From a virus, in the IMG/VR virus record IMGVR_UViG_3300044618_000246, positions 1 through 43,658 of that record: a stretch of DNA of 43,658 bases; one strand, given 5' to 3'. The notes under the pieces are model-generated. The model was not told the origin of the DNA. It did no database searches and worked only from the letters and a program-made list of their open reading frames with translations. Numbering within the stretch: the first letter of the stretch is position 1; each line of letters starts with the position of its first letter. Positions 1 to 8,729 of the stretch are shown here, in pieces. The position numbers and the translations under genes are program-made.

Positions 1-375
1 GACTGCAGCAGCCTTAACTTGCTTGGTGTAAGCCATGGCACGAGCCAAAGACTTGGTGTAACGAGCAGACAAGCTGTCGTACAAGTTATCTTCAATCGCT
101 TCTTCAGTGATTGAGAAACCCAAGGCGATGGTTTCGTGTGTGTATCGAGTTGACCATGCTTCTTGTGCATTGTCGTAAGCGATGGCTGAGCCCTCGTTCT
201 TGACAGGTGCGGCTGAGAAGCCAGAAAGCTTGGTCTCTTCTTCGAATGAACGCTCAGAGGTCTCTGTTTCGTAGATCTCTTTGTGCTCTTCGCCGTAGCG
301 AGCATACTCCATACCGAACAAAGCGTTCAGACCGGGGAGCAACTCTTTCAGCAGTTGTGCGCGTGAAATAGCCAT
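1..375 (-). CDS. Major capsid protein, N-terminal 125 codons (partial)
   Basis: This is the 5' part of a gene that leaves the window at base 1; the ATG is at 373-375. The translation begins MAISRAQLLKELLPGL, followed by LFGMEYARY and an acidic stretch with EIYETETSERSFEEE. From memory this start is typical of HK97-fold major capsid proteins of aquatic podoviruses, which assemble the icosahedral shell around a scaffold. Position supports the call: it is downstream, in transcription order, of terminase, portal and scaffold genes. The fold and C-terminus cannot be seen. A small early gene at 19367-19603 has a strikingly similar N-terminus. The name is fairly sure from context and sequence together, but no search was run. 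Confidence 0.8.
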   Translation of the reverse strand, partial: MAISRAQLLKELLPGLNALFGMEYARYGEEHKEIYETETSERSFEEETKLSGFSAAPVKNEGSAIAYDNAQEAWSTRYTHETIALGFSITEEAIEDNLYDSLSARYTKSLARAMAYTKQVKAAAV

Positions 376-390
376 GTTTTAGCTCCTTGA

Positions 391-1047
391 TTAAACGCCA
401 GAAGCGATAGTGGTTGTATGAATCTCAAAGTTCCAACGAACGATGAGCTCGGGGAAAACGATGTTGCCGGAACCGTTGACATAAGATGTCTCGGGAACTA
501 CGTCAACAACGTTCATAGGCAATGTACCTGTAGTAGCAGAAGAGGCAACTGCAACGCGGCTATCGCCAGTTGTAGTCAAACCAGAGTTCTGCACCAATGC
601 TACGTTAGTACCAATAACGGTATATTGCGTAGTAGAGGAAGGCAACAAGCCAGAAGTAACATCGTTAGCTGTAGCGCCAGTAGCGATCACAGCCTTGAAC
701 AGCGTATTGGGGTCATTACATACGTAAGCAGTAATGACTGTACCAGTAGGCGCTGCAGTGTTAGCAGGGAAGTACTGAGCAAAAATGGTCTGACCTTGCG
801 CGTTAACGTAAGAGCAGCCCAAGAAAACGCCAATGATCTGTGACGTAGTCACAGTTGCACGGGCAGTTGTAATGGCAGACTTAATGATCGTGCCTGAATC
901 AACAATCTCTACGGGGTCGCCGTAAAAAATGCTGGTGTCGTATGCCGAAGCAATGCGGTACTGGCGAGTTGCGCCTGCGAAGGGCGTACCACCGTACAGA
1001 TTGATCGGCTTGAGCCCGTAAGGGGCGTTTACCGTTGGATAAGCCAT
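391..1047 (-). CDS. Conserved virion-type protein, possible capsid decoration protein
   Basis: A 218-residue protein rich in Thr, Val, Ala and Gly with few charged residues, beginning MAYPTVNAPYGLKPINL. This composition suggests an all-beta structural protein. Similar N-termini occur, from memory, in proteins annotated as structural in uncultured aquatic phages. It lies 15 bp upstream of the capsid gene in the same transcription unit, where decoration or cement proteins are commonly encoded. No enzyme motif or membrane segment is visible. A head-decoration role is inference from position and composition only. Confidence 0.6.
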   Translation of the reverse strand: MAYPTVNAPYGLKPINLYGGTPFAGATRQYRIASAYDTSIFYGDPVEIVDSGTIIKSAITTARATVTTSQIIGVFLGCSYVNAQGQTIFAQYFPANTAAPTGTVITAYVCNDPNTLFKAVIATGATANDVTSGLLPSSTTQYTVIGTNVALVQNSGLTTTGDSRVAVASSATTGTLPMNVVDVVPETSYVNGSGNIVFPELIVRWNFEIHTTTIASGV

Positions 1048-1061
1048 AAAAGACTCCTAAT

Positions 1062-1535
1062 TTATGAACCAGAACCGAAAGTGACCTTGGTTTTCTTTTC
1101 TGAGAAAAGGGGCATCCGAGGATCGCTTTCACGAAGGAAATTGTTGTCCACTGAATCCATCTGAGCTTTGTTTTGTTTGGAGTAGTACTCCATACGTTGT
1201 TTCAAGAACTCGTCAGGGATACGGCAGAGCAACAGACCGCCCACTTCAATGTTGCCTTTAAAGCGACCTTCCGTGGTAGCGTGCATCATGAGTTCGGGAT
1301 ATTCTTCTGCTTTGCAGGGTTCATATCCTTCACGTAACTTAGAAGAAATGTTACTTGGATCGGCAGTGCCCATAGTGCTTGTGCGCACCCAGCGATGTGC
1401 CCAGCCCGGACGTGGGTCAGGACTCGGCAGGACTTCGGGAGGACGCCACGCTTCAGGGCGTTGCATCACTTGACGAGTGTCCGCTTCACGAGCAGTACGA
1501 TTTTGTGTCTTTCCAGACGATAAAACTTGATCCAT
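1062..1535 (-). CDS. Hypothetical late protein of the head block
   Basis: A 157-residue protein with no recognisable domain. It has a basic, Arg/Pro/Trp-rich N-terminal third (including RPEAWRPPEVLPSPDPRPGW), a middle with two Cys residues, and a C-terminal part with a Gln/Lys-rich helix. Its start codon overlaps the stop of the upstream scaffold-like gene by one base (TAATG), which implies translational coupling. The operon position between scaffold and capsid genes suggests a virion or assembly role. It could be a minor capsid or head-completion protein, and nothing in the sequence decides between these. Confidence 0.55.
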   Translation of the reverse strand: MDQVLSSGKTQNRTAREADTRQVMQRPEAWRPPEVLPSPDPRPGWAHRWVRTSTMGTADPSNISSKLREGYEPCKAEEYPELMMHATTEGRFKGNIEVGGLLLCRIPDEFLKQRMEYYSKQNKAQMDSVDNNFLRESDPRMPLFSEKKTKVTFGSGS

Positions 1536-2542
1536 TATTCACCTCTTTTTAGTTGAGCAACCTGTTTAGCGTATTCTTCCAAAGGAACCCCAAGACGGCG
1601 AGCGATCGCTGCTTCGGATTGCTTCAGCCTAATACGATTAGGCGGAGTGCTACGGGAGGCGGGTGCCACCACATTAGCGGGTTTAGTTGCACGGCGCGGA
1701 GGTTCGTCCTCGTAAGCCGGTTCTGATACCTTTTTCGAAGTTGTATCCTCTTCATCGCTCTGAGCATCTTCAAAATACTCAGGAAATCTTCGACGCATAG
1801 TAGCATCTACTCGTTTGTAGTAGTCATCAGACCCCACAAAGTTAGCACCGTGTTCCTTAGCCAGCTTTTGATGCAACCCGAGGGCGGAAGCTGTCATTTC
1901 AGGATCGGTACCAAACCATGTGTTTCTCTGCATCCAACGTTGATCGCGTTGTGATACAGGCGGCTGGTTTGTACTACGTTGTTGTATTTGTACATCTTTT
2001 TCTTCAGATTGTAAAGGCCTCATGTTCTGAACTTTGTCTAAATTCAGTGTTGCCCGTGAAACTTCTGCCTGTGCTTCCACAACAGCATCAGAATCTCCGG
2101 ACTCATAAGCCTCTTTGTACTTCTTCTTAGCGTTCTCAAATTCCATTTCAGCGGAACTCTTTGACTGCTCGATGTACGCTCTTGACCCAAGCTCAACTTG
2201 TTCTTGTAGCCTGCGGTTTTGCTCCCACAATTGCTTGGCCAGCTTTTCAGCAGCCTCACGTTCACGCAGTGCTTCTTCTTTAGCACGGCGCTCATCATGG
2301 TAGCCACGTGTAAATTTCTTCAGACGCGACTGGACTTTCTCGTCGTAGGTGGCGAGTTCATCTTCAGTTGGGTCTTCAGGTGGTGTGTCGTCGGGCTTGC
2401 GGCCACGATCTTTTTTAGGCGTGTCGTCTTCGATTTCAATATCAAAACCGTCGTCTTCTGCCTCTGTATCTACGGGTTTACCCTTAGCTTCCTTTTCATC
2501 AGGAAATTCAAAGTCTTCTCCCTTAAACTCTGCTTGTGCCAT
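1535..2542 (-). CDS. Scaffold-like protein
   Basis: A 335-residue, very charged protein. Residues about 1-60 are strongly acidic (FDIEIEDD), residues about 65-180 are a long predicted coiled coil rich in Glu, Lys, Arg and Gln (for example REREAAEKLAKQLWEQNRRL), and the C-terminus is basic with a short RIRLKQSEAAIARRLG helix. This architecture (acidic N-terminus, central coiled coil, basic C-terminal helix that docks on capsid protein) is usual for internal scaffolding proteins of portal-type phages. The gene sits between portal and capsid genes, the normal place for a scaffold. There is no protease signature. The call rests on architecture and position, not sequence identity. Confidence 0.65.
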   Translation of the reverse strand: MAQAEFKGEDFEFPDEKEAKGKPVDTEAEDDGFDIEIEDDTPKKDRGRKPDDTPPEDPTEDELATYDEKVQSRLKKFTRGYHDERRAKEEALREREAAEKLAKQLWEQNRRLQEQVELGSRAYIEQSKSSAEMEFENAKKKYKEAYESGDSDAVVEAQAEVSRATLNLDKVQNMRPLQSEEKDVQIQQRSTNQPPVSQRDQRWMQRNTWFGTDPEMTASALGLHQKLAKEHGANFVGSDDYYKRVDATMRRRFPEYFEDAQSDEEDTTSKKVSEPAYEDEPPRRATKPANVVAPASRSTPPNRIRLKQSEAAIARRLGVPLEEYAKQVAQLKRGE

Positions 2543-2553
2543 GCGTTAGCTCC

Positions 2554-2964
2554 TTATGATGCACGTGTGATTCCACGGGGGTCTTCCACAACTGCTTCAA
2601 CCGAATCATCATTGAGGATGCGGAATTCACGGCCATGGATCTTCAGGCGGGTGCCTGAATTTGGTCGGACGATGATGAAATCACCCTCCTTGCAACTCGG
2701 GCCGCTAGGGAACCGAGTGGTGTCTTTGTAGCAGTCAGGCCCAAGCTTGACGACAAACAGCACGGGTGTCAGCACTTCTTCATAGTGCATCGACTGGCTG
2801 GATTTAATGATGCCCACTTCACTGTCGGCATACTCTTGCATAGCTTCCGGAACCACACACAAGATGTGAAATGTTTTCGGGTCAGGCAACTGCTTAGCTT
2901 TGTCTTCGGCTGACTTATTAAGAATGCCAGACAAGTCCACGGCAGCGACGTCAAATTCAGTCAT
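2554..2964 (-). CDS. GroES-like co-chaperonin (Cpn10 family)
   Basis: A 136-residue protein starting MTEFDVAAVDLSG. The ATG at 2962-2964 is preferred over one ten codons upstream because it gives an 8-bp overlap with the preceding gene. The second half matches the GroES pattern: GDFIIVRPNSGTRLKIHG aligns with GroES GDIVIFNDGYGVKSEKIDN, followed by EFRILNDDSVEAVVEDP, like EEVLIMSESDILAIVEA. The N-terminal half is longer than in bacterial GroES (about 97 residues) and contains the region expected for the mobile loop. Phage GroES proteins such as T4 gp31 replace host GroES in folding the capsid protein. Its position between portal and scaffold genes fits this. Family assignment is from eye alignment. 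Confidence 0.7.
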   Translation of the reverse strand: MTEFDVAAVDLSGILNKSAEDKAKQLPDPKTFHILCVVPEAMQEYADSEVGIIKSSQSMHYEEVLTPVLFVVKLGPDCYKDTTRFPSGPSCKEGDFIIVRPNSGTRLKIHGREFRILNDDSVEAVVEDPRGITRAS

Positions 2965-3154
2965 CAGATTTCTCCATTTTTTGCACGAGCTCATTAATGA
3001 TGGTTTCTGCTAGGTTGAGACCTCGGATTACCCCGCAGACACTGCGATACTCTTCTATGTGGTCAGCTCTACCCGCTGCAACATAGGCTTCTCGCTCTTG
3101 TTTTAGTTTGCCAATTTCTTTGACGACGTGCGCCAAAAGTTTGTAGTCGTTCAA
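2957..3154 (-). CDS. Small helical hypothetical protein
   Basis: A 65-residue protein, MNDYKLLAHVVKEIGKLKQE onward, with heptad-like Leu/Ile/Val spacing and many charged residues, so probably one or two alpha-helices. It is linked on both sides by overlaps: 4 bp with the portal stop and 8 bp with the GroES-like start, so it is translated as part of the portal-GroES cluster. There is no recognised family. A head-assembly accessory role is a guess from position. Confidence 0.6.
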   Translation of the reverse strand: MNDYKLLAHVVKEIGKLKQEREAYVAAGRADHIEEYRSVCGVIRGLNLAETIINELVQKMEKSDD

Positions 3155-5652
3155 TCTTTCTCCTTCTTAGGTTTCTGGGAAGCTCTTTGTGCAGACTGAA
3201 CTGCCATCTGAGCACGGTGCTTAGCAATGTCAACGCCAAGTCTGGTTCCTTCGAGCATTTGCTGCTTCTGAAGTTTGTCTTTTGCAGCGGCAGCGGTCGC
3301 ACCAACCTGCATAGCCGCGATTTCTTTTTGCGCCGCGATACGGGCTATCTCAATCTCAAGCTGATCTGCCTTAGTAGCGGCGTCAATCTGTTGCTTCTGT
3401 GCTTTAAGCTGGAGCTCCTGCATCTTGATTTGCAACTCTTGCTGCTGCATCTGAATGATGGGGTCTTGAGCCTGCTGTTGTGCTTGCTGCTGAGCCGCCA
3501 TTGCCTGAGCTTGTTGAGTCATGCGAGTAGACGCTTGTGCTGCCAACTGTGCAACTTGCGCTGCAACTTCTGGTGCCATGTTCTTCTCTTGCTCCTCTGT
3601 GGGTAACAGGAGGCCAACAGTCTGCTCGACTTCTTTGCGATAAGCAAACGCCAAGTGCTCGTTGATGTGAGCCTGCATAGCCGCCATGATTGCTTGACCT
3701 TGTGGAGTCTGCTGGACAAGACCCATGATCTTGGGGTTCTGCAACATTGAAGTGTGGACTGCAATGTGAGCTTGGTGGTCCTGCTCAATGAACGCCTTCA
3801 TAGGTTTGCCAGTCAAGCAGTTTTGATTTTCTTGTACTGGGTCTGTAGGCGTTTGATCGTCTTCGATTGGCACCAACTTAGCTGCGTTCTTGATGCCCAA
3901 CACCTCAATCATCTGACGATGCAAGAGTGGCAAATCATACAACTGTGGAGCTGTCTGTGCTAACTGAAGTGCTGCTTGATACTGAACAATCTTCTGCGCC
4001 ATCGTTGCAGCGTTTGGATCGCTCACAGGAATTACAGCAACTGTGTCGTAGTCAGATTTCTTAGCGCGACGTGAACCTTCAATCGGCTCGTAGTCGTAGT
4101 CTTCTGGTGTGTAGTCAGCGATGATGGCCTTGAGTAACTTGAACTCTTGACGCATCGAGTAGTGCATACGTGCTTGCACTGCGCCCATCACCTTCAACGT
4201 ACGCTCAAGAATAGCCAGTGTTGTACCCACGGGTGCTTGCGCACTCATGTCGCTAACTTTCATATCACCAGCGGATGCAAACTGACGGCCCTCCTGCACA
4301 ATGTTTTGGAACAGTGTGTAGAGAACTTGGCTTGGCTCTTTGTATGGCAGAGGCAAGATGTTGTCGCGGATGGAGCCAGATGGCACGTCCACATCACGGA
4401 ACTCACCCGGTGCGATCGGCGTATCGTCGCCCTTGATTCGCAAGCCACGTGACTTCAGACCACCGGGCAAGTTAGACAACGTACCAGCGTCCACCAACTG
4501 ACGAATGAGCATCGTAGCTGACTTGGCGTAACCACCGATCAAGTGAATCAGACCATAGCCATAGAAGCCAAAGCCGGGGATGTATTGATAGTGAACAAAG
4601 TGCTGACGCTTCATGTGCAACGCATCGCCTTCGTACCAATTACGGCGGATGGCCAATATCTTCTGCGTGGCCTTTTCAACAGTCACCACGTATGGGAGCG
4701 CGATGCCAGTCTTCTCACCCTTCTTGTCTTTGTGCTCGTAACCTTTCAAGTCCAAGTCAACGTGCATCTCAAGAATACGGAAGCGATCATCCTGCAACGC
4801 TGACATGCCCATCTCTTCAGCCTTCTGCTTCTCGATGTCATCAAGCTCATGCGACGGATCACCCAAGTCCACGTCGCTGTAGAACCCAGCTTCTTGCAAC
4901 TTAAGAACTTCATTCTCTGTCTTGCGCATCACGTGGGTCACACGCTCTGAACGCTCCAAACTAGACGCGCCGTATGGCACAACAATGTCTTCCGCTGGAA
5001 TAAACATCGCAACTTGACGACCAATGCTTGGGTCGTAATAGACTTTCTTGAACGCCGAACCAGCCAGTGGCAAGTTCCACAATAACTTCTCATGCTCAGG
5101 GCGATACTCCTGCATCACCTCAGTGAGCTGGTAGTTCATATCTTCACGCACGCGAGCTGACGCTTCTTCTTTGTCGGGTGTATCTTTACCCAGAATCTGC
5201 GTCTTAACCGGCCCTGCTGCGGGGAATGTCTCCATGATCCCCTCGCTCTGGAACCGCACAACTGACTCTGTCAGCATGGGGTGGAACACACCACACGCGC
5301 CCTGCCATGGCTCAGTCCTGTCCTCATACTTCAAGCCCAGAAGCTTCAGACCGTCCACATACGTCTGTATCCACTCCTTGCGGTCACCAATATCTTTAGT
5401 AAAGTCATCAACCAACTCTTTACCCAAAGAGTCCAACGTGCTGTTGTCAATGTAGTCGGCAAGATTGGCGTCAAAGTCTTCGTCGCCTGTCTCTTTACTC
5501 TTAGGCTCAAGATCAATCTCGATGTCGCCCATGTCAATACGCACTGCCTCTGGGTCTTCAATCTCAATCTCGATGGGAGGCATGCCCATATCTTCCTCTT
5601 CAATACCAAGAGGGGCTGCGTACAAACCTTTGCCAATTGAACTCGTTGCCAT
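3151..5652 (-). CDS. Portal protein
   Basis: An 833-residue protein that fits the large podovirus-type portal, the dodecameric ring at the capsid vertex through which DNA is packaged and ejected. The first 60 residues are acidic (IEIEIEDPEA). The core has the aromatic-rich stretches usual in this family, such as HFVHYQYIPGFGFYGYGLIH at about 350-370. The last 130 residues or so are a Gln/Ala-rich coiled coil (MAAQQQAQQQAQDPIIQMQQ), comparable to the barrel helix of P22-like portals. It sits 9 bp downstream of the large terminase gene, the usual order. The length and Q-rich tail match portals I recall from uncultured aquatic phages. Confidence 0.85.
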   Translation of the reverse strand: MATSSIGKGLYAAPLGIEEEDMGMPPIEIEIEDPEAVRIDMGDIEIDLEPKSKETGDEDFDANLADYIDNSTLDSLGKELVDDFTKDIGDRKEWIQTYVDGLKLLGLKYEDRTEPWQGACGVFHPMLTESVVRFQSEGIMETFPAAGPVKTQILGKDTPDKEEASARVREDMNYQLTEVMQEYRPEHEKLLWNLPLAGSAFKKVYYDPSIGRQVAMFIPAEDIVVPYGASSLERSERVTHVMRKTENEVLKLQEAGFYSDVDLGDPSHELDDIEKQKAEEMGMSALQDDRFRILEMHVDLDLKGYEHKDKKGEKTGIALPYVVTVEKATQKILAIRRNWYEGDALHMKRQHFVHYQYIPGFGFYGYGLIHLIGGYAKSATMLIRQLVDAGTLSNLPGGLKSRGLRIKGDDTPIAPGEFRDVDVPSGSIRDNILPLPYKEPSQVLYTLFQNIVQEGRQFASAGDMKVSDMSAQAPVGTTLAILERTLKVMGAVQARMHYSMRQEFKLLKAIIADYTPEDYDYEPIEGSRRAKKSDYDTVAVIPVSDPNAATMAQKIVQYQAALQLAQTAPQLYDLPLLHRQMIEVLGIKNAAKLVPIEDDQTPTDPVQENQNCLTGKPMKAFIEQDHQAHIAVHTSMLQNPKIMGLVQQTPQGQAIMAAMQAHINEHLAFAYRKEVEQTVGLLLPTEEQEKNMAPEVAAQVAQLAAQASTRMTQQAQAMAAQQQAQQQAQDPIIQMQQQELQIKMQELQLKAQKQQIDAATKADQLEIEIARIAAQKEIAAMQVGATAAAAKDKLQKQQMLEGTRLGVDIAKHRAQMAVQSAQRASQKPKKEKD

Positions 5653-5661
5653 AATAAATCC

Positions 5662-7185
5662 TTACACTGTGTAGAACCGCTCTCTGCGGTGACTCTTAAA
5701 CCATTGAATCTCTTCAGGCTCATCGGTCGGTAGACGGAGGAACCCACCCTGACGGAACCGCATCAATGCAAGTGTTGTTGCATCAACCAAGTCATCGTGC
5801 TCCCCAGATGGGAATGCCGCGATCTCGTCCACTAACTCTTCTGCCCAGCGGGTTCGTGGAACCCACACTTTGCCACTAGCAATTATGTCTGAGACTGAGT
5901 TCAAGCGGGCAATTTTGTCTTGACCTTTACTTGGCGTGTATTCCTGCACCGGTATGCCCATCGCACGAAGCTCATAAATAAGCGGAGCACCCGTCGCCTT
6001 CTTCTCAATAATCATCCCATCAGGCTCGTACTCTTGGTACTCCTTGAACACATCTCGCTTCAAATCAACCCACTCAACACGCTTCTTATATGTGTTGAGT
6101 AAAATGATGTTGGGCGCAAAGTTATCTTCTTCGCAGGCAAAGATGCCCCACGTCGTACCTGCTGAATAGTCAGCACGCTGTGTTTTTTCAAACGCCGTAT
6201 CCCATGACTGGAGGATGTAGTCGCACACTGGGGGATCATCTTTCTCCCACCATTTCCACCAATCACGCTTAACAATCGCAGACTCGTTACCCACTGGGTT
6301 CTGCTGATACTGCGCTTGCCATTTTGCGTTCGGAAGTTCCTCACGAAGAGCTGATAGCTCTTCAATACTCCAGAACTGTGGCCATAAGGGATTACCCGAA
6401 GGTAGGATTGCAGGGAACTCAATCACTTCCCACTCTTCTCCAGACCTCTGAGCCGCAGATTTCAGCACCTGACCCGTCAAATCACGCTGTGCCCAGCGCG
6501 TCATAACAATAACAATCGCACCACCCGGCTGCAAACGCTGACGTGGACCTGACGTATACCACTCATACACCTTGTCATACACTTCGGGGTTGCTAGCTGC
6601 CATCGCAGCCTCTTGTTCTGAGTGCGGGTCGTCAATAATTAGCACGTCTGCACCCTTACCGGTCACGGCACCACCCACACCAATCGCAAAATAGTCGCCA
6701 CCCTTGCTGGTATTCCACCGGCCAGCCGCTTTTGAGTCCGCTTGGAGCGCTAAATTCGGAAAAATGTTGTTGTAAACCTCAGAATCCACCAAATTTCGCA
6801 CTTTTCGACCGAATCCGACCGCTAATTCGGCTGTGTGAGACGTCTGAATGACCTTTTTGTGTGGGAAACGACCCAAAAACCAAGCTGGAAGCAAATAAGA
6901 AGCAAACTCTGACTTAGTATGACGGGGAGGCATATTAATAATAAGACGCTTGCAAGTGCCATTCGCCACCCGCTCAAACGCTTCAGCCATTCTCTTGTGG
7001 TGAGCGCCAGATATAAAAGTGGGCCACACACGTTCGACGAATTTAATAAACTTTTCTTGGCAGAGTTCACGATCTTTTAGCTTTTCTAACTTAATAAGCT
7101 GTGCTTCAAGCACCCGCAGGTCCGACTCCGACAGCTTGCCGGAGGCAATAACCGCTTCGATGTCTTTAAGACTGAGGTTGTTCAT
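5662..7185 (-). CDS. terL: Terminase large subunit
   Basis: A 507-residue packaging motor protein that pumps DNA into the prohead through the portal and cuts concatemers. The N-terminal ATPase has a Walker A-like INMPPRHTKSEF (residues 84-94), a Walker B VLIIDDPHSE (181-190, with the acidic pair) and a coupling-type VIVMTRWAQRDLTG segment (226-238). The C-terminal RNase H-fold nuclease is marked by LQSWDTAFEK (Asp329) and EHDDLVDATTLA near residue 470. The length is normal for the family. Its start overlaps the upstream candidate small subunit by 20 bp and no good ribosome site is visible, so it is probably translationally coupled. Confidence 0.95.
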   Translation of the reverse strand: MNNLSLKDIEAVIASGKLSESDLRVLEAQLIKLEKLKDRELCQEKFIKFVERVWPTFISGAHHKRMAEAFERVANGTCKRLIINMPPRHTKSEFASYLLPAWFLGRFPHKKVIQTSHTAELAVGFGRKVRNLVDSEVYNNIFPNLALQADSKAAGRWNTSKGGDYFAIGVGGAVTGKGADVLIIDDPHSEQEAAMAASNPEVYDKVYEWYTSGPRQRLQPGGAIVIVMTRWAQRDLTGQVLKSAAQRSGEEWEVIEFPAILPSGNPLWPQFWSIEELSALREELPNAKWQAQYQQNPVGNESAIVKRDWWKWWEKDDPPVCDYILQSWDTAFEKTQRADYSAGTTWGIFACEEDNFAPNIILLNTYKKRVEWVDLKRDVFKEYQEYEPDGMIIEKKATGAPLIYELRAMGIPVQEYTPSKGQDKIARLNSVSDIIASGKVWVPRTRWAEELVDEIAAFPSGEHDDLVDATTLALMRFRQGGFLRLPTDEPEEIQWFKSHRRERFYTV

Positions 7186-7786
7186 CGTCGTTTGCCGGGG
7201 CCCCAGAATTAGCTGGTCCTAAGAGCGTATCCAGATCGTCTAATGGTGTTACGTCTGTCACTTCTACATTCATGAGCCGCTTGATGCGCTCTTTGATGGA
7301 CTCTTCGAGTCCCTTACTTGTGGTGTGGTGTACAGTAATTTCACTGCGTTCAGAGAACAGGCCAATATCTGAATGCTTGCCGAGCAGCTCGAGGGCTTTA
7401 ATCTCAATCTTTGGGTCGCCGCAGTCAGTCATCTTGACTAACTTATTAGTAATGAACGTGCGGGCCTGTTGTATATCTGCAAATGCTTGGAAGTCAAACT
7501 GCTTCACCAGCACTGCTGCGGCCTTTGCTTCCGCTGCACTGGGTACGTGTCTAGGGGTATTCGGTTTGTCTACACCGTTGATTAGATCCGCAGCTTTGTG
7601 CAAATCTTTGTCGCTGAATTCAACACTACCACCAAGCACATCTATTAGGTCTGCAGTATTTGCAGCGATGGCAATGCCGTCCTTATGAGTCTTGGGCTGC
7701 TCATCGGACAGATCAAACGGTAACTGATGTTCCGCTGTGGGTTGAAGTTCAATCATAGGCACCGTAGGAAAACGGGAATGGGGCAA
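7166..7786 (-). CDS. Candidate terminase small subunit
   Basis: A 206-residue protein directly upstream of, and overlapping, the large terminase gene, the standard place for the DNA-recognition subunit. The middle (SAAEAKAAAVLVKQFDFQAF, then ARTFITNKLVKM and IEIKALELLGKHSDIGLF) is helical and resembles the oligomerisation part of small terminases. The C-terminus is acidic and probably contacts TerL. The longest reading uses a TTG at 7784-7786; an ATG at 7754-7756 (MIELQPTAEHQL) is an equally plausible start, since neither has a clear Shine-Dalgarno. It is the first gene of the leftward late operon. Identity is from context more than motif. Confidence 0.6.
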   Translation of the reverse strand: MPHSRFPTVPMIELQPTAEHQLPFDLSDEQPKTHKDGIAIAANTADLIDVLGGSVEFSDKDLHKAADLINGVDKPNTPRHVPSAAEAKAAAVLVKQFDFQAFADIQQARTFITNKLVKMTDCGDPKIEIKALELLGKHSDIGLFSERSEITVHHTTSKGLEESIKERIKRLMNVEVTDVTPLDDLDTLLGPANSGAPANDDEQPQS

Positions 7787-8028
7787 ATGTAACAGAAAAA
7801 ATATACCCCGTGCAAATTATTTTTTGGGTCCCCTAACCGGGGGGTGTTTCTGGATTGGGTTTGATAACGTTGTGGTACAGAAAAGAGAAGGGGGTGGGGG
7901 GATTGAAATAGGCGCATTTCGATCCTTGAGTTTTAAAAATGCGTATCGAATGAGCGGCACAGTGTGTATAGGAGCGTGGGACTCCTTCGGTCAAAATCTG
8001 GGGGGTGGGGTTCGCCTGACAGCCATTC

Positions 8029-8042
8029 CTAACATTTGTTAG
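8029..8042 (-). repeat. Exact palindrome copy (reverse orientation)
   Basis: CTAACATTTGTTAG, 37 bp upstream of the first early promoter. It is one of two copies in the reverse orientation and the only one upstream of the early transcription start. Confidence 0.8.
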
Positions 8043-8078
8043 CCCTCTCCCATACTTGAATTATTGTATAGAAAAGGC

Positions 8079-8107
8079 TTGCATTGTGTGGTGCGTTTTG
8101 CTAATAT
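8079..8107 (+). promoter_or_regulatory. Predicted sigma70 promoter of the first early gene
   Basis: TTGCAT, 17-bp spacer, TAATAT, with TGC just before the -10 (extended -10). The expected start is near 8114, giving a leader of about 60 nt to the ATG at 8176. The -35 is weak (3 of 6 consensus bases), but the extended -10 compensates. Confidence 0.65.
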
Positions 8108-8175
8108 AGATACATGGCAACGAATTGTTGTCATTCCACCTAGGGACACTAGGACATTAGAAAAGGTTAGAGATT

Positions 8176-8688
8176 ATGTCTACGCAAGTTATTACAGTTG
8201 GTGAATTCGATCAGTCAATCCTCGATCAAGCCGAGATCGCTTTGGTCGATGGTGTTAGCAAAACGGGCGAGTTAATCCAAGGTTATGCCGATGCACTTTG
8301 CCAAGTGTTCGATCGTAAGGATTCGAACGGCAATGTAACCGAAAAATGGTTTAACTTAGTTGGTGCGGAGAAAAAGGGAATCAAAGCCCGTCGTGCTTCA
8401 TTTGTGCAACGCATGATTAATCGTGGGCATGTTAAGGCTGATGGTAAACCCTCCGCTACTGTCGATGTTTACTGGCAACGAGTCAAAGAGGCTTCCGGCT
8501 ATGTGCCAAAGGGCAGAGTGACGGGCGGCACGGATGTCGACAGCAAAACCTTAGCCGAGCTTAAGACAATGATTAACCGAATCCTCAAATCCGAAGAGGA
8601 TGGTCAAGAGTGCAACGCATCCATGTTCAAGGGTAACCTCATGGAAATCTTTGAAGGCATGGGCGGGGATGTCGACAATCTCGGCTAA
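8176..8688 (+). CDS. Hypothetical early protein
   Basis: The first gene of the rightward operon, 170 residues, starting MSTQVITVGEFDQSIL. It is mixed-charge and looks globular. The centre is basic (EKKGIKARRASFVQRMINRG, then KADGKPSATVDVYWQRVKEA) and the C-terminal half is predicted helical. No known domain was recognised. A purine-rich aaaaggttagag lies just upstream. The strong-looking promoter and first position suggest an immediate-early protein, possibly acting on host functions or DNA, but the sequence does not show which. The stop is followed at once by a GC-rich hairpin (8691-8717), which may reduce read-through. Confidence 0.65.
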   Translation: MSTQVITVGEFDQSILDQAEIALVDGVSKTGELIQGYADALCQVFDRKDSNGNVTEKWFNLVGAEKKGIKARRASFVQRMINRGHVKADGKPSATVDVYWQRVKEASGYVPKGRVTGGTDVDSKTLAELKTMINRILKSEEDGQECNASMFKGNLMEIFEGMGGDVDNLG

Positions 8689-8690
8689 GT

Positions 8691-8717
8691 AGGACGGGCG
8701 GGGCTTTGCCCCGTCCT
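8691..8717 (+). terminator. GC-rich hairpin after the first early gene
   Basis: AGGAC pairs with GTCCT, and inside it GGGGC-TTT-GCCCC pairs, with a GGGC bulge on the 5' side. No T-tract follows; instead the palindrome at 8716-8729 starts within its last bases. It could be an attenuator or an mRNA 3'-end stabiliser rather than a true intrinsic terminator. Confidence 0.45.
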
Positions 8718-8729
8718 AACAAATGTTAG
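8716..8729 (+). repeat. Exact palindrome copy
   Basis: CTAACAAATGTTAG, placed between the hairpin and the Shine-Dalgarno (cggagg, 8737-8742) of the next small gene. Confidence 0.8.

Larger units (their letters stand above)
7787..8175. promoter_or_regulatory. Divergent control region between late (left) and early (right) operons
   Basis: 389 bp without a convincing gene. It holds G-rich runs (gggggtggggg around 7890-7900 and 8001-8010), a small C4/G4 inverted repeat near 7832-7848, one exact palindrome at 8029-8042, a sigma70-like promoter at 8079-8107, and two small hairpins in the early leader: CAAC/GTTG near 8118-8130, and CCTAG/CTAGG with a 5-nt loop at 8139-8153. The leftward late genes have no obvious sigma70 promoter here. 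A TATATT near 7797-7804 on the minus strand lacks a good -35, so late transcription may need an activator or a distant promoter. Confidence 0.6.

Noticed and set aside
2219-2731. 170-residue plus-strand frame with hydrophobic stretches
   Set aside because: It is the shadow of the coiled-coil scaffold-like gene, with no ribosome site, on the wrong strand for the operon.
7824-8042. 72-residue frame in the divergent control region
   Set aside because: Gly-rich from G-runs, no ribosome site, and it runs over a palindrome; it looks like a chance open frame.
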